Shown here: one piece after another, positions 12,353 to 19,450 of the stretch
How the letters are laid out: each line of letters starts with the position of its first letter
Position numbering within the stretch: the first letter of the stretch is position 1
Assembly: GCA_964592725.1 (NCBI GenBank)
Contig: CAZQFQ010000023.1
Span: forward strand, 1-21,721
DNA: 21,721 bases
Source: PALSA-1336 sp964592725
GTDB taxonomy: Bacteria; Patescibacteriota; Doudnabacteria; UBA920
Direction of reading: 5' to 3'
The notes under the pieces: generated by a model
Databases searched by the model: none
What the model saw: the letters and a program-made list of their open reading frames with translations, nothing else
Told to the model about the DNA's origin: nothing
Made by a program: the position numbers and the translations under genes

Positions 12353-12755
12353 TTGGAAAAACTGATATAAAATATTTTTTGCCGCTTCTTTTATCCGCCA
12401 TAATTTGAACACTAAACTCTGTCCCTTCCTTAGTTTTTCCATAAAAACGATACAACATCACCGAACGCCTGTTTACATTATCCAGTAAGTGAGGTTCATA
12501 TTTGCAATTTTTAATCAAATCCAAAGCGCACGCATACAACTTAAGCCTCCTTACCCGGTCGTGAGAATTTTTGTGATGCAAATGTTCCCAAAAATAATCC
12601 AGAAAAATTTTCTGTTTCTTAAAGTAAGCCGATCTAATATACGGCTTTCGTTTTGACTTTTTCCTAATTTCCTTATAAATAGCAAGTACAAGCGGGTAAA
12701 CTTCGCCGTAATCAGAACCTGAAATTGATTTTTGTTTTGACTGATAAACTTTCAT
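12348..12755 (-). CDS. Uncharacterised 135-aa protein coupled to rnc, possibly nuclease-like
   Basis: The ATG at 12755 lies one base after the rnc stop codon, so the two are almost certainly co-transcribed and translationally coupled. The protein is basic. A helical first half (YLVLAIYKEIRKKSK-like; KKQKIFLDYFWEHL; RVRRLKLYACALDLIKN) is followed by a beta-rich C-terminus (SVMLYRFYGKTKEGTEFSVQIM, KKYFISVFPK). That end recalls the small phage-linked barnase/EndoU/RelE-like nuclease folds, but this is from memory of pattern only. It could be a nuclease or another RNA-binding protein. No partner antitoxin gene is seen. Its stop lies in the tail of the convergent small RNA's terminator. Confidence 0.6.
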   Translation of the reverse strand: MKVYQSKQKSISGSDYGEVYPLVLAIYKEIRKKSKRKPYIRSAYFKKQKIFLDYFWEHLHHKNSHDRVRRLKLYACALDLIKNCKYEPHLLDNVNRRSVMLYRFYGKTKEGTEFSVQIMADKRSGKKYFISVFPK

Positions 12756-12756
12756 T

Positions 12757-13449
12757 TTAAAAATTATTTTGTTTCAAAGCGTTTTCCGCCGCGGCAAGCT
12801 CCGCCTCCTGTTTGCTGGGGCCGGTGCCCTGGCCGACTTCCTGCTCGCCAATGTAAGCGCCGACCACAAATACTTTATTGTGATCCGGGCCGGTTTCGGA
12901 AACTACGCCGTAAGTGGGAGTCAGCCCGCGCTTTTCCTGGACAATCTCCTGGAGTTTTGATTTGGGATCCATATAGCTGCCGCCGGTAATAACCGCCGGC
13001 AGTTCCACCAAGACCTCTTTGGCGATAAAGTTTGTGGTGGCCTGGTAGCCCAAATCCAAATACAGCGCGCCGATAACCGCCTCTATGCAATTGGCCAAAA
13101 TAACCTGCCTGGCCCGGCCGGTGTCCTTGGCCTCGCCGCGCGACATCAACAAAAATTTTTCAAAACCCAGGCGCTTGGCAATATCGGACAGCATTTTATA
13201 ATTCACCAAGGCGCTCCTAAAATTTGTCAGTTCTCCTTCCGGATGCGGATAATTTTTATAAAGATATTCCGTGGCCACCAATTCCAAAACCGCGTCGCCC
13301 AAAAACTCCAACCTTTCATTGTGGGGCAAATGAAAACCCCGGTTCTCGTTTAGATAGGACCGGTGGGTAAAAGCTGACAAAAACAATTCGGCATTCTGGA
13401 TTTTTACGCCGAGAATTTTTTCAAGTTCCAATTTATCCAAAGAGGGCAT
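12757..13449 (-). CDS. rnc: Ribonuclease III
   Basis: It cleaves double-stranded RNA, in particular rRNA precursors. The nuclease domain (1-150) has the signature NERLEFLGDAVL (44-55), with metal-binding Glu48 and Asp52. The second acidic pair is seen as ANCIEAVIGALYLD: Glu123 is kept, but the position of E. coli Asp114 is Asn120. That residue can still bind metal and the change may be normal for this clade. The dsRNA-binding domain follows (about 160-228, DPKSKLQEIVQEK to KQEAELAAAENAL). The length of 230 aa is standard. GGAAAG lies 8 bases before the ATG at 13449. It is followed at one base by the gene at 12348-12755. Confidence 0.97.
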   Translation of the reverse strand: MPSLDKLELEKILGVKIQNAELFLSAFTHRSYLNENRGFHLPHNERLEFLGDAVLELVATEYLYKNYPHPEGELTNFRSALVNYKMLSDIAKRLGFEKFLLMSRGEAKDTGRARQVILANCIEAVIGALYLDLGYQATTNFIAKEVLVELPAVITGGSYMDPKSKLQEIVQEKRGLTPTYGVVSETGPDHNKVFVVGAYIGEQEVGQGTGPSKQEAELAAAENALKQNNF

Positions 13450-13541
13450 CGTTTATTCTTTCCATCATCTTTTATCTCTAATCCTTGTTTTTCGGACAAA
13501 GGGCCAAAGATGAAAGATTATTAAAAGTTAATATTATTACT

Positions 13542-13655
13542 TCTGCCCTGTACCAGTCGTCGTCTGACTCCTCCGGTGCAGGGCATGTACCATTCGCCCT
13601 GCTTATGATCATGGCGCGCGGCAGCGCCATATACCTGAGCGGAGCGAATGGTACA
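13542..13655. repeat. Nested palindromic repeats just downstream of tRNA-Val
   Basis: Arms TGCCCTG / CAGGGCA (about 13542-13581) and ATGTACCATTCGC / GCGAATGGTACAT (about 13579-13655) enclose a smaller ATGGCGC / GCGCCAT hairpin. The right arm abuts the tRNA CCA end. There is no T-run. No gene is seen between rnc and the tRNA. Confidence 0.65.
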
Positions 13656-13730
13656 TGGTGGGCGGCGAAGGAATCGGACCTTCGACCCTTTCTACGTCAA
13701 AGAAATGCTCTACCACTGAGCTAGCCGCCC
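13656..13730 (-). tRNA. tRNA-Val (anticodon GAC), CCA encoded
   Basis: Acceptor stem GGGCGGC / GCCGCCC, D arm GCTC-AGTGGTA-GAGC, anticodon arm TTTCT-TTGACGT-AGAAA (anticodon GAC), variable GGGTC, T arm GAAGG-TCCGATT-CCTTC, discriminator A and genomic CCA; 75 bases in all. Two unusual bases are seen: the T loop has C where nearly all elongator tRNAs have U55 (pseudouridine), and position 37 is G. All stems pair fully. Bases 1-10 overlap the end of the upstream membrane-protein gene, whose TAG stop is tRNA positions 8-10. Confidence 0.9.
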
Positions 13731-14500
13731 TTATACAATTGATTTGCTTCCGATGTTATCAGCCTGCTTAAAACCGCTTTCTCGCTTTCCGGATCTTTTT
13801 TACGCGCGATAATATCCAAAAACAGTAGCACCAAAAAACTGTTCAAAAACGCCGCGGCGAAGGCCGTTATAGAAAGCAAAATCAATAATAATATCCATAT
13901 TGTAGCAGAATGAACGGGAACTGAAAACCCCTGGGGCGTTTTAAGACTGCTTAAGGCGCCGTGCACCATAGCAAAGGAAATTCCGTGCGCCAACAGCAAA
14001 GCAAAGGCAATTAGCGCCGCCAGGGAAATTCTTTTATTCCAGGTATCCGCCGCCAAAGCTAAAGCCGGCGCAAACCGCTGTCCGCATAAAACAACATAAA
14101 GTATTGCCAAAGTGGAGGTTGCGGAAATAATGCTGGAAAGCAGCGCTGAAAAAAGCCAGTCAGGATATATAAATTTCGCGGCCGCCATCACCGCAGCGGA
14201 ACAAAGCACGATTGCGCACATAGTCAGACAGTTGTTAAAAAAGGTTTTCCGCTTTATTTGATTTTTAAGCCGCGACGCATACGCGGATATATCCAGCCAC
14301 AGCCAGACAGTGGCCGGAGCCATTATAATGACCGCTAAAATTAACCAACAAACGGAAAACGGTTTTAGCAAATGATAGGGCTGTAAAAGTTCTCCGACGG
14401 AATAAAGTACGGCCGCCTGGACCAATGCTAAAATCCACCAGCGCGGAAAACGGCTGGTGGACAGGAAAGCTTCATAAAAAATTTGCCGCAATCTTTGCAT
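13721..14500 (-). CDS. Polytopic membrane protein, about 259 aa, function unknown
   Basis: I recognise no family. The ATG at 14500 (MQRLRQIFYEAFL) is preferred, with AGGA 4 bases upstream; an in-frame start at 14530 is possible. There are about six hydrophobic helices, among them WILALVQAAVLYSVG, VCWLILAVIIMAPATVWLWL, MCAIVLCSAAVMAAA, ILYVVLCG, LAALIAFALLLAHG and TIWILLLILLSITAFAAAF. The end is charged (DIIARKKDPESEKAVLSRLITSEANQLYKGG). The last residues and the TAG stop are encoded by the first ten bases of tRNA-Val, so the C-terminus was probably set by this junction. It lies downstream of ftsH, separated by a hairpin repeat, on the same strand. Confidence 0.7.
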   Translation of the reverse strand: MQRLRQIFYEAFLSTSRFPRWWILALVQAAVLYSVGELLQPYHLLKPFSVCWLILAVIIMAPATVWLWLDISAYASRLKNQIKRKTFFNNCLTMCAIVLCSAAVMAAAKFIYPDWLFSALLSSIISATSTLAILYVVLCGQRFAPALALAADTWNKRISLAALIAFALLLAHGISFAMVHGALSSLKTPQGFSVPVHSATIWILLLILLSITAFAAAFLNSFLVLLFLDIIARKKDPESEKAVLSRLITSEANQLYKGG

Positions 14501-14541
14501 AATTCCTGGAGAGGCCGGAAAGACTGGCAATTTTATGCAGT

Positions 14542-14600
14542 GAGGACTGTTCGACGAAGTTAATTTAGCCCCCAGGCTAAATTAACGAGGAGCCCCGCAA
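14542..14600. repeat. Hairpin repeat between ftsH and the membrane-protein gene
   Basis: A perfect 12-bp stem GTTAATTTAGCC / GGCTAAATTAAC (14559-14586) with a CCCA loop is set inside an outer palindromic repeat (CAGTGAGGACTGTTCGACGA ... CGAGGAGCCCCGC). The inner hairpin seems to occupy the apex position of the outer repeat. Confidence 0.65.
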
Positions 14601-14646
14601 CAAATAAAATTGTCAGGATTTCCGGCCTTACTTAAAATTAAAATTG

Positions 14647-16554
14647 TTAAACCGGCTTGGGAACATCGGTATCCGCCGGCACGGCCGGCTCAATTTGCAC
14701 TATTGGTTCATTCTCCGGGGCTCTCTCTTTTTCCGGCGGAATAATATCCTTGACTATGGCGTAAAAATCTTCCTGCTCCAACGTTTCATCCTTTACAAGC
14801 CTATGGGCAATAGTATCCAAATAACTTCTGTATTTGGTTAAAACTTCCGTAGCCCGCCCGAGCCCCTGCTTCATAATTTTGGATACTTCCTCGTCTATTG
14901 TTTTGGCAACCGCCTCGCTGTAATTGCGCTGTTCCGATATTTCCCTTCCCAAAAAGACCATCTCGTGCTGGTCGCCCAAAACTATCGGCCCGATTTCTTC
15001 GCTCATCCCGTAATTCATTACCAGCTTTCTGGCCATGGCTGTCGCGACTTTAAGATCGTTGGAAGCACCCGTGGTCAGCTCTTTAAACACCAGCTTTTCC
15101 GCCGCGTAGCCTCCAAGCAAAGCGGCAATTTCATCCAAAAAGCTCTGCTTGGTATGCAGGTGCTTGTCTTCAAAAGGAAGCTTCATTGTGTAGCCGGCGG
15201 CCCTGCCGCGGGAAATTATGGAAACTTTATGGACCGGATCGGAAAATAATAAAACACTGCCGATTAACGCGTGGCCGCCTTCGTGAAAAGCCGTGACTTC
15301 TTTTTCTTTGACGGAAAGGATATGGCTTTTGCGCTCTGGCCCCAGCAAAACTTTTTCTATGGACTCTTTGAGTTCCGTACCGCCGATTTCTTTTTTATCC
15401 AACCGGGCTGTTAAAATCGCGGCTTCGTTGATTAAGTTGGCCAAATCGGCGCCGGAAAAACCCGGCGTGCGTTCGGCGATTTTACGCAAGTCCACGCCCT
15501 TGGCCATGGGCTTATTTTTGGAATGGACTTTTAATATTGCTTCGCGGTCGTTAATGTCCGGCAAATCCAAAATGACCTGGCGGTCAAAACGCCCCGGCCT
15601 AAGCAATGCCGGATCCAAAACATCCGGCCGGTTTGTGGCGGCCATAACAATCACGTTGGTGTCGGTTTCAAAACCGTCCATTTCTACTAATATTTGATTT
15701 AAAGTCTGCTCGCGCTCATCGTGCCCGCCGCCTAAGCCGGCGCCGCGCTGTCTGCCGACGGCGTCAATTTCATCAATAAAAATAATGCAGGGCGCGTTCT
15801 TTTTGGCTTTCTTAAAAAGGTCGCGCACACGCGCCGCGCCGACGCCCACGAACATTTCCACAAACTCCGAGCCGGAAATATGGAAAAACGGCACGTTTGC
15901 TTCACCGGCCACGGCCCGGGCCAGCATGGTTTTGCCCACGCCGGGAGCGCCCAAAAGCAAAACGCCTTTGGGAATTTTCGCGCCCAATTGCAAAAACTTT
16001 TGGGGAAAACGCAAAAATTCCACAATTTCCTTGAGTTCTTCCTTGGCTTCTTTAGCTCCGGCGACATCGGCAAACTTTACGCGGTTCTTGCGCTCGTCGT
16101 TTAATTTTACACCGCTCTGCCCAAATGAGAGCGCGCGGTTGTTTGAGCCCTGCACCTGACGCATCATAAAATAGATGAATAAAGAAATAACCACTATCGG
16201 CAATAAAATCGGCCAAAGGTTGTTGGCCAAATTAGTCCAAGTACTGCCGTTGTCATTTTGGATGGTGACGCCGCGAATTTTATCCGTGGAAATGCCGCTG
16301 TCCTTTAAAACTTCATAAATAGTTTCGTTAGGTGACAACTGCGCGGCTTCCTGCGTATCGCTGTCCTTAATTTTTACGGTTACCGTGGTGTCAGTAACCG
16401 TCAGGGTATCAACCTTTTGCTGGTCAATTAAATTGACAATGTCGCTGATGGAAACCTGCTGGACTTTGGTGTTGCTGGAAAACGCTGAAAAAATCAGGGT
16501 AATTAAAAGGAACCCCGCCAAAATAAGAATAATGTTTTTGATAATCTTTCCCAT
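14647..16554 (-). CDS. ftsH: ATP-dependent zinc metalloprotease FtsH
   Basis: This is a membrane-anchored AAA+ protease that degrades misfolded membrane and regulatory proteins. Two membrane spans (6-26 and 114-131) flank a small outer domain. The AAA module has Walker A GAPGVGKT (202-209), pore loop FVG (235-237), Walker B CIIFIDEIDA (256-265) and arginine fingers in LLRPGRFD (R319, R322). The protease zinc site is HEGGH (424-428), with Asp500 as third ligand in GASNDLKVAT. The second motif residue is Gly instead of the common Ala (HEAGH), which does not affect the ligands. A Pro/Glu-rich tail of about 30 residues ends the 635-aa protein. AAAGGA lies five bases before the ATG at 16554. The leader holds a tandem copy of GTAGTAAAGG, so the SD is duplicated. 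Promoter at 16602-16630. Confidence 0.97.
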   Translation of the reverse strand: MGKIIKNIILILAGFLLITLIFSAFSSNTKVQQVSISDIVNLIDQQKVDTLTVTDTTVTVKIKDSDTQEAAQLSPNETIYEVLKDSGISTDKIRGVTIQNDNGSTWTNLANNLWPILLPIVVISLFIYFMMRQVQGSNNRALSFGQSGVKLNDERKNRVKFADVAGAKEAKEELKEIVEFLRFPQKFLQLGAKIPKGVLLLGAPGVGKTMLARAVAGEANVPFFHISGSEFVEMFVGVGAARVRDLFKKAKKNAPCIIFIDEIDAVGRQRGAGLGGGHDEREQTLNQILVEMDGFETDTNVIVMAATNRPDVLDPALLRPGRFDRQVILDLPDINDREAILKVHSKNKPMAKGVDLRKIAERTPGFSGADLANLINEAAILTARLDKKEIGGTELKESIEKVLLGPERKSHILSVKEKEVTAFHEGGHALIGSVLLFSDPVHKVSIISRGRAAGYTMKLPFEDKHLHTKQSFLDEIAALLGGYAAEKLVFKELTTGASNDLKVATAMARKLVMNYGMSEEIGPIVLGDQHEMVFLGREISEQRNYSEAVAKTIDEEVSKIMKQGLGRATEVLTKYRSYLDTIAHRLVKDETLEQEDFYAIVKDIIPPEKERAPENEPIVQIEPAVPADTDVPKPV

Positions 16555-16601
16555 AACAATCCTTTACTACACCTTTACTACAAATGATTAATCGTTTATG
16601 T

Positions 16602-16630
16602 ATTATACAAAAATTTTGCAGATGAAGCAA
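16602..16630 (-). promoter_or_regulatory. ftsH promoter
   Basis: On the minus strand, TTGCTT (16630-16625), 17 bases, TATAAT (16607-16602). The start near 16595 gives a leader of about 40 bases. Confidence 0.75.
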
Positions 16631-16637
16631 TGGGTTA

Positions 16638-16663
16638 ACAAAAAGCAGGCTTGCCCGCCTTTC
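16638..16663 (-). terminator. Terminator downstream of tRNA-Leu
   Basis: On the minus strand, AAAG(G)CGGG ... CCTGCTTT with one bulge and a short loop is followed by TTTTTG. It separates the tRNA-Leu transcript from ftsH. Confidence 0.55.
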
Positions 16664-16724
16664 CCGTATAACTAAAATTATTGTGATTCGTGAATCTGCA
16701 TGGCGGCGCCAGCCAGCCGACTTG

Positions 16725-16751
16725 TCCGACGTAGCTTTATGCGGAGTCGGA
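16725..16751. repeat. TCCGAC...GTCGGA hairpin repeat
   Basis: TCCGAC-GTAGCTTTATGCGGA-GTCGGA. A closely related hairpin with CGACGAAGCTTTAGCGAAGTCG lies at about 17868-17893. Each lies in a non-coding spacer. Confidence 0.65.
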
Positions 16752-16769
16752 AACCCAAAGGACGAAGGC

Positions 16770-16855
16770 TGGTGCCGGGGACAGGAGTTGAACCTGCATG
16801 AGATTGCTCTCGCTGGGTCCTAAACCCAGTGCGTCTGCCGTTTCGCCACCCCGGC
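16770..16855 (-). tRNA. tRNA-Leu (anticodon UAG), CCA encoded
   Basis: Acceptor stem GCCGGGG / CCCCGGC, anticodon arm CTGGG-TTTAGGA-CCCAG (anticodon TAG), a long class II variable arm (CGAGAGCAATCTCAT), T arm GCAGG-TTCAACT-CCTGT, discriminator A and genomic CCA; 86 bases. Reads CUN leucine codons. AT-rich repeats of TATACTTT lie immediately upstream and supply -10-like words. Confidence 0.95.
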
Positions 16856-16859
16856 ATAA

Positions 16860-16955
16860 ATATAGTATAAAGTATAAAGTAAAAAGTATAAAGTGCCGTG
16901 CGACTTTTCCCTTTTCCCTTTTTCCTTTCTACTTTCTACTTTCTACTTTTACCTC
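16860..16955. repeat. Tandem short repeats upstream of tRNA-Leu
   Basis: AGTATAAAGTATAAAGT-type 8-base repeats, then CTTTTCCC and CTACTTT repeats. The two halves are roughly inverted (TAAAGT / ACTTT-type). The minus-strand reading gives TATACT words just before the tRNA and may include its promoter. Confidence 0.6.
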
Positions 16956-16970
16956 GACCAAACCGACAAC

Positions 16971-17002
16971 AAAAAACATCCTTTAAATTTAACAAAGGAT
17001 GC
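16971..17002 (-). terminator. Terminator at the end of the pilin cluster
   Basis: On the minus strand, GCATCCTTT pairs with AAAGGATG across GTTAAATTT, then TTTTTTG. It lies just past the stop of the 17027-17785 gene. Confidence 0.85.
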
Positions 17003-17026
17003 TTTTGACTTACGAACGATTGCTAA

Positions 17027-17785
17027 TTATTGTATGAGTCTGTCCCCGCCGGTAAGGGTTGAGGCGATTATGCTGACAATGGTGTAAGCCAAAATTACTA
17101 CCACCAACCCCATCACAAAATTTATGATGGTTTTTTTGCCTTTTTCCGACATTTCCTCGTTGCCTCCGGCGGCCATATACCAATAACCTCCGAGCACCAA
17201 CATCACCACCGCGATAAGCCCGGCAAAACTCAATAAAATTTTAACCAACGCCAGCACAAAACCAGTCAAACTGGTGCTGGCCGCAATGCCGGTGGTGTAT
17301 TCGGATGGCGGCAAACAAACGCCGTTTACCGAAGTTAAATTAGCAGGGCAAGGTATGCCGGATTGAGTTGTCGGCGCCAGAGGTTGGGTTCCCGAAGGGT
17401 TTCCATATTTTTGAGCGCACTGAATCTGGTTTCCGGTTGGAATTTCCGGATCACCCCCTTCTAGACAATTTGTATATCCTGTCGGCTGGCTGGCGCCGGT
17501 TGCATTAGGCACCACGCACTGGGATGAAAGGCAGGCCAGGCCTGTTTTGCTCGTCCAACAATCGTTATTAGTCGTACAAGGTGTGCCGGAGACTACTGAC
17601 TCACAAGTATTTCCGTGTAAAGTATCACAAAATAATCCTGTTGCGCAATCAGTATTATAAGAGCAAGTCCCTCCCAGCGGCGTATCGGCAAAAACCCTGA
17701 TCGGACTTATCAAAAAACCAAGACTTAAAAGTCCACAAACAAAACAACTTAAACCAAAAACTTTAATTTTATAATTTTGTTTCAT
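17027..17785 (-). CDS. T4SS pilin-like protein with a cysteine-rich ectodomain
   Basis: The signal peptide (1-34, ending RVFA) is followed by a cysteine-rich ectodomain (about 38-160) and two membrane helices in the VirB2/TrbC style (about 175-200 and 220-245). Between the helices is the shared loop GGYWYMAAGGNEEMSEKGKKTIIN. Twelve cysteines (C41 to C157) make an even set; the first eight show small disulfide-knot spacing (CSYNTDC, GLFC, TTNNDC, GLAC). Mature VirB2 pilins are about 70-90 residues, so this one carries some 120 extra. It would be exported, anchored in the inner membrane and possibly assembled, with the cysteine domain outside. It is the last pilin gene, before the terminator 16971-17002. 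No clear SD precedes the ATG at 17785. Binding or adhesion is inference. Confidence 0.85.
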   Translation of the reverse strand: MKQNYKIKVFGLSCFVCGLLSLGFLISPIRVFADTPLGGTCSYNTDCATGLFCDTLHGNTCESVVSGTPCTTNNDCWTSKTGLACLSSQCVVPNATGASQPTGYTNCLEGGDPEIPTGNQIQCAQKYGNPSGTQPLAPTTQSGIPCPANLTSVNGVCLPPSEYTTGIAASTSLTGFVLALVKILLSFAGLIAVVMLVLGGYWYMAAGGNEEMSEKGKKTIINFVMGLVVVILAYTIVSIIASTLTGGDRLIQ

Positions 17786-17799
17786 TTTAGATACTAACT

Positions 17800-17965
17800 T
17801 AATAAGGGATTCCTCCCGCCTCCGCCAAGGCTATGGCGGGCAAGCCACTCGTCGGGGCCGGCCTCGCCCGACGAAGCTTTAGCGAAGTCGGGTCGGGATG
17901 GACACCCTTGATTGAACTTTGTATCAGCGCCATGTCAGCGTAGCTATCCGCGCCATATCAGCGTT
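17800..17965. repeat. Mixed palindromic repeats between pilin genes
   Basis: CCGCCAAGGCTATGGCGG, then CCCGACGAAGCTTTAGCGAAG-TCGGG, then an array of ATCAGCG and CCGCGCCAT words (17920-17960). The last is related to the array at 341-415 in the rRNA leader. These hairpins could modulate expression between neighbouring pilin genes. Confidence 0.6.
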
Positions 17966-17967
17966 TT

Positions 17968-18372
17968 TTAAAAACCATACCCGCTGTTACTGCCAACCAA
18001 ATTTACTATAACGTTAATTATGGCGTAAGCCAAAACTATTACCACTATCCCGATAATGGCGTTGATTAAAGTTTTTTTACCTTTTTCCGCCGTTTCCTCG
18101 TTGCCTCCGGAAACTAAATATTGATAGCCGCCGATAATCACAAAAACAACCGCGATAACGCCGCCGAATGTCAATAATATATTCACGACGCGCACAATCA
18201 AATCACTTAAACTTTGCGAACCGTTAAGTCCGCCAGTTCCAAAAAGCCCCTGCAATCCGGAAACTGACAGGCCGTTACTCACGGTGTTTGCCTGGGCGTA
18301 AACCCAAACCGGCAAAGCCAATAACGCCGCCGGCACAAAATATTTGATCTTGGCTAATAATTTTTGTTTCAT
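17968..18372 (-). CDS. T4SS pilin-like protein, lean form, 134 aa
   Basis: Signal peptide 1-26 (ending VYA|QAN), a Gly/Ser/Asn-rich spacer (27-55) without cysteines, and two membrane helices around the loop GGYQYLVSGGNEETAEKGKKTLINA. The C-terminus is Gly/Ser-rich (GSNSGYGF). It is closest to the 18480-18887 gene; the two share GNEETAEKGK and NAIIGIV. Mature length is about 108. The ATG at 18372 has no strong SD. It is predicted to be a VirB2/TrbC-like inner-membrane pilin subunit. Confidence 0.85.
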   Translation of the reverse strand: MKQKLLAKIKYFVPAALLALPVWVYAQANTVSNGLSVSGLQGLFGTGGLNGSQSLSDLIVRVVNILLTFGGVIAVVFVIIGGYQYLVSGGNEETAEKGKKTLINAIIGIVVIVLAYAIINVIVNLVGSNSGYGF

Positions 18373-18402
18373 ATTGATTGTTCTTTGTGATTAATATTTT
18401 CA

Positions 18403-18435
18403 GTCCCGAAATCAAAAATTTTTTAATCTCGGGAC
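18403..18435 (-). repeat. Intergenic hairpin 2 between pilin genes
   Basis: GTCCCGA / TCGGGAC extended inward by an A/T-rich stem (about 16 bp including G-T pairs). There is no T-run after it. It may be a transcript-stabilising or processing hairpin between the 18480-18887 and 17968-18372 genes. Confidence 0.65.
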
Positions 18436-18437
18436 CG

Positions 18438-18474
18438 GCCCCAAACCAACTTAAATCAATTTTTAGTTTGGGGC
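18438..18474 (-). repeat. Intergenic hairpin 1 between pilin genes
   Basis: A perfect 9-bp stem GCCCCAAAC / GTTTGGGGC with a 19-base AT-rich loop begins six bases downstream of the stop of the 18480-18887 gene. No T-run follows, so it is not a clear terminator. Confidence 0.65.
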
Positions 18475-18479
18475 TCTCT

Positions 18480-18887
18480 TTAGTTAGCCTGGCTGCCGTT
18501 GCCGGCGCTGGACACCAAATTGGCCACCACGTTCACAATTACGTAAGAAAGAATAATAATCACAATACCGATAATCGCGTTAACCGCGGTACTTTTGCCT
18601 TTTTCGGCGGTTTCCTCATTGCCCGCGGAAACCACATACCAAAAGCCGCCGATAATTAAGAACAGTATGGCTACGCCAAAGGCTATGCCGAGCAACCAGT
18701 TAATTACGGTTCTAATTAAGCCGCCCACGGTATTGCCCGCGTTACAGTTTTGGAAAGTTGGATTGCAGTAACTGGAATTTACTCCAACCTGTGCCCTGGT
18801 AATCGCAAAAGGCGCCAATGTAATGCCCACTACCAGCAGGACTTCCAAAACTTTTATTAAATTAATTTTTTTCACTATTTGTTTCAA
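18480..18887 (-). CDS. T4SS pilin-like protein, lean form, 135 aa, TTG start
   Basis: The TTG at 18887 (reading MKQIVKKINL) is preferred to a GTG at 18896. AAGGGGGTGA lies just upstream at proper distance and would overlap the GTG, and three other pilins here also begin MKQ. Signal peptide about 1-33 (ending TRA|QVG), a short spacer with two cysteines (SYCNPTFQNC), two membrane helices and the family loop GGFWYVVSAGNEETAEKGKSTAVNA. It has its own extended -10 promoter (18943-18951). The leader holds an ATCTAT-TATTCC-ATAGAT hairpin, so it may be expressed apart from the upstream pilins. Its strong SD suggests the most abundant product of the set, but that is inference. Confidence 0.85.
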   Translation of the reverse strand: MKQIVKKINLIKVLEVLLVVGITLAPFAITRAQVGVNSSYCNPTFQNCNAGNTVGGLIRTVINWLLGIAFGVAILFLIIGGFWYVVSAGNEETAEKGKSTAVNAIIGIVIIILSYVIVNVVANLVSSAGNGSQAN

Positions 18888-18942
18888 GCTGTTCACCCCC
18901 TTTCGGAGTATCTATGGAATAATAGATATTTTTATTGATTAA

Positions 18943-18951
18943 ATTATAGCA
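18943..18951 (-). promoter_or_regulatory. Extended -10 promoter for the 18480-18887 pilin gene
   Basis: On the minus strand, TGC precedes TATAAT (18948-18943). The -35 (TTTCCG, 17 bases upstream) is poor and lies in the TCCGAC repeat array. Confidence 0.55.
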
Positions 18952-19002
18952 CGGAAGTCAGAAGTCGGAAAGTCGGAGGGTCGGATAGATCAGAAAATCG
19001 GA
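18952..19002. repeat. GTCGGA array flanking the S23-type gene (left side)
   Basis: Several GTCGGA words in direct order (AAGTCGGAAAGTCGGAGGGT, then CGGATAG) and a run of ATCGGAT words at 18995-19012. It is the inverted counterpart of the array at 19407-19450. Confidence 0.7.
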
Positions 19003-19386
19003 TTAATCGGATTTATCAGAATTGAAGTTTTTCCATTTTTTAATCAGATTGTTAATTTGTTTAGAAACTATTCGATAATGACTAATTAAAGCTTCACAGG
19101 TTTCAGGTTTTATCCCCGGAAAACCAATTATTCTTATTTGTTTTAAATGCGTAACCACTTCGTCGGAAGAACCGAGGGCCATTAAGAGAAATCTTTTGAA
19201 CTCTTTTTCCGACCTTCGTTTGGCAAAACCTTCTGTAATCGTTGCCGGAACTGATTTAGCTGAACCAGTTAGCTGATCTTTTAACCGAAACTCGTCTTTT
19301 GGTAATAAACCAGCCAGTTTATAAATCGGTTTAAGCAATTTCATCGACCTCCTATAAACCTCTAAATCCTCCACATCTTTAATCAT
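19003..19386 (-). CDS. Four-helix-bundle protein of the S23 / TIGR02436-like type
   Basis: The length of 127 aa and the motif pattern fit the family first found as ORFs in 23S rRNA intervening sequences: DLEVYRRSMKLLKPIYKL, KDEFRLKDQLTGSAKSVPATITEGFAKR and FLLMALGSSDEVVTHL. The biochemical role is not settled. In Patescibacteria and many other bacteria such genes are scattered outside rRNA. Here it lies within the pilin cluster, on the same strand, held between two inverted arrays of GTCGGA repeats; the right array begins directly at the stop codon of the 19450-19851 pilin gene. That suggests insertion of a repeat-flanked cassette. AAGG precedes the ATG at 19386. Confidence 0.85.
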   Translation of the reverse strand: MIKDVEDLEVYRRSMKLLKPIYKLAGLLPKDEFRLKDQLTGSAKSVPATITEGFAKRRSEKEFKRFLLMALGSSDEVVTHLKQIRIIGFPGIKPETCEALISHYRIVSKQINNLIKKWKNFNSDKSD

Positions 19387-19406
19387 ATAACCTTACCTTT
19401 AAATTT

Positions 19407-19450
19407 CCACCCTCCTATTTTCCGACTTCCGACTATCCGACATTCCGACT
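19407..19450. repeat. TCCGAC array flanking the S23-type gene (right side)
   Basis: TTTTCCGACTTCCGACTATC, then CGACATTCCGACTTA: four TCCGAC words in inverted orientation to 18952-19002. The last word runs to the TAA of the 19450-19851 gene. Confidence 0.7.

Noticed and set aside
12348..12755. Toxin-antitoxin system with the coupled small gene as toxin
   Set aside because: Its upstream partner is rnc, a housekeeping gene, and no antitoxin-like gene is adjacent. I keep only a weak nuclease-like fold suggestion.
15732..16073. 113-aa minus-strand reading frame inside ftsH
   Set aside because: It is a shifted frame of the AAA domain, rich in Trp and Pro as expected for an out-of-frame shadow.
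19003..19386. Evidence of a 23S rRNA intervening sequence nearby
   Set aside because: The S23-type gene is not flanked by any rRNA sequence here.
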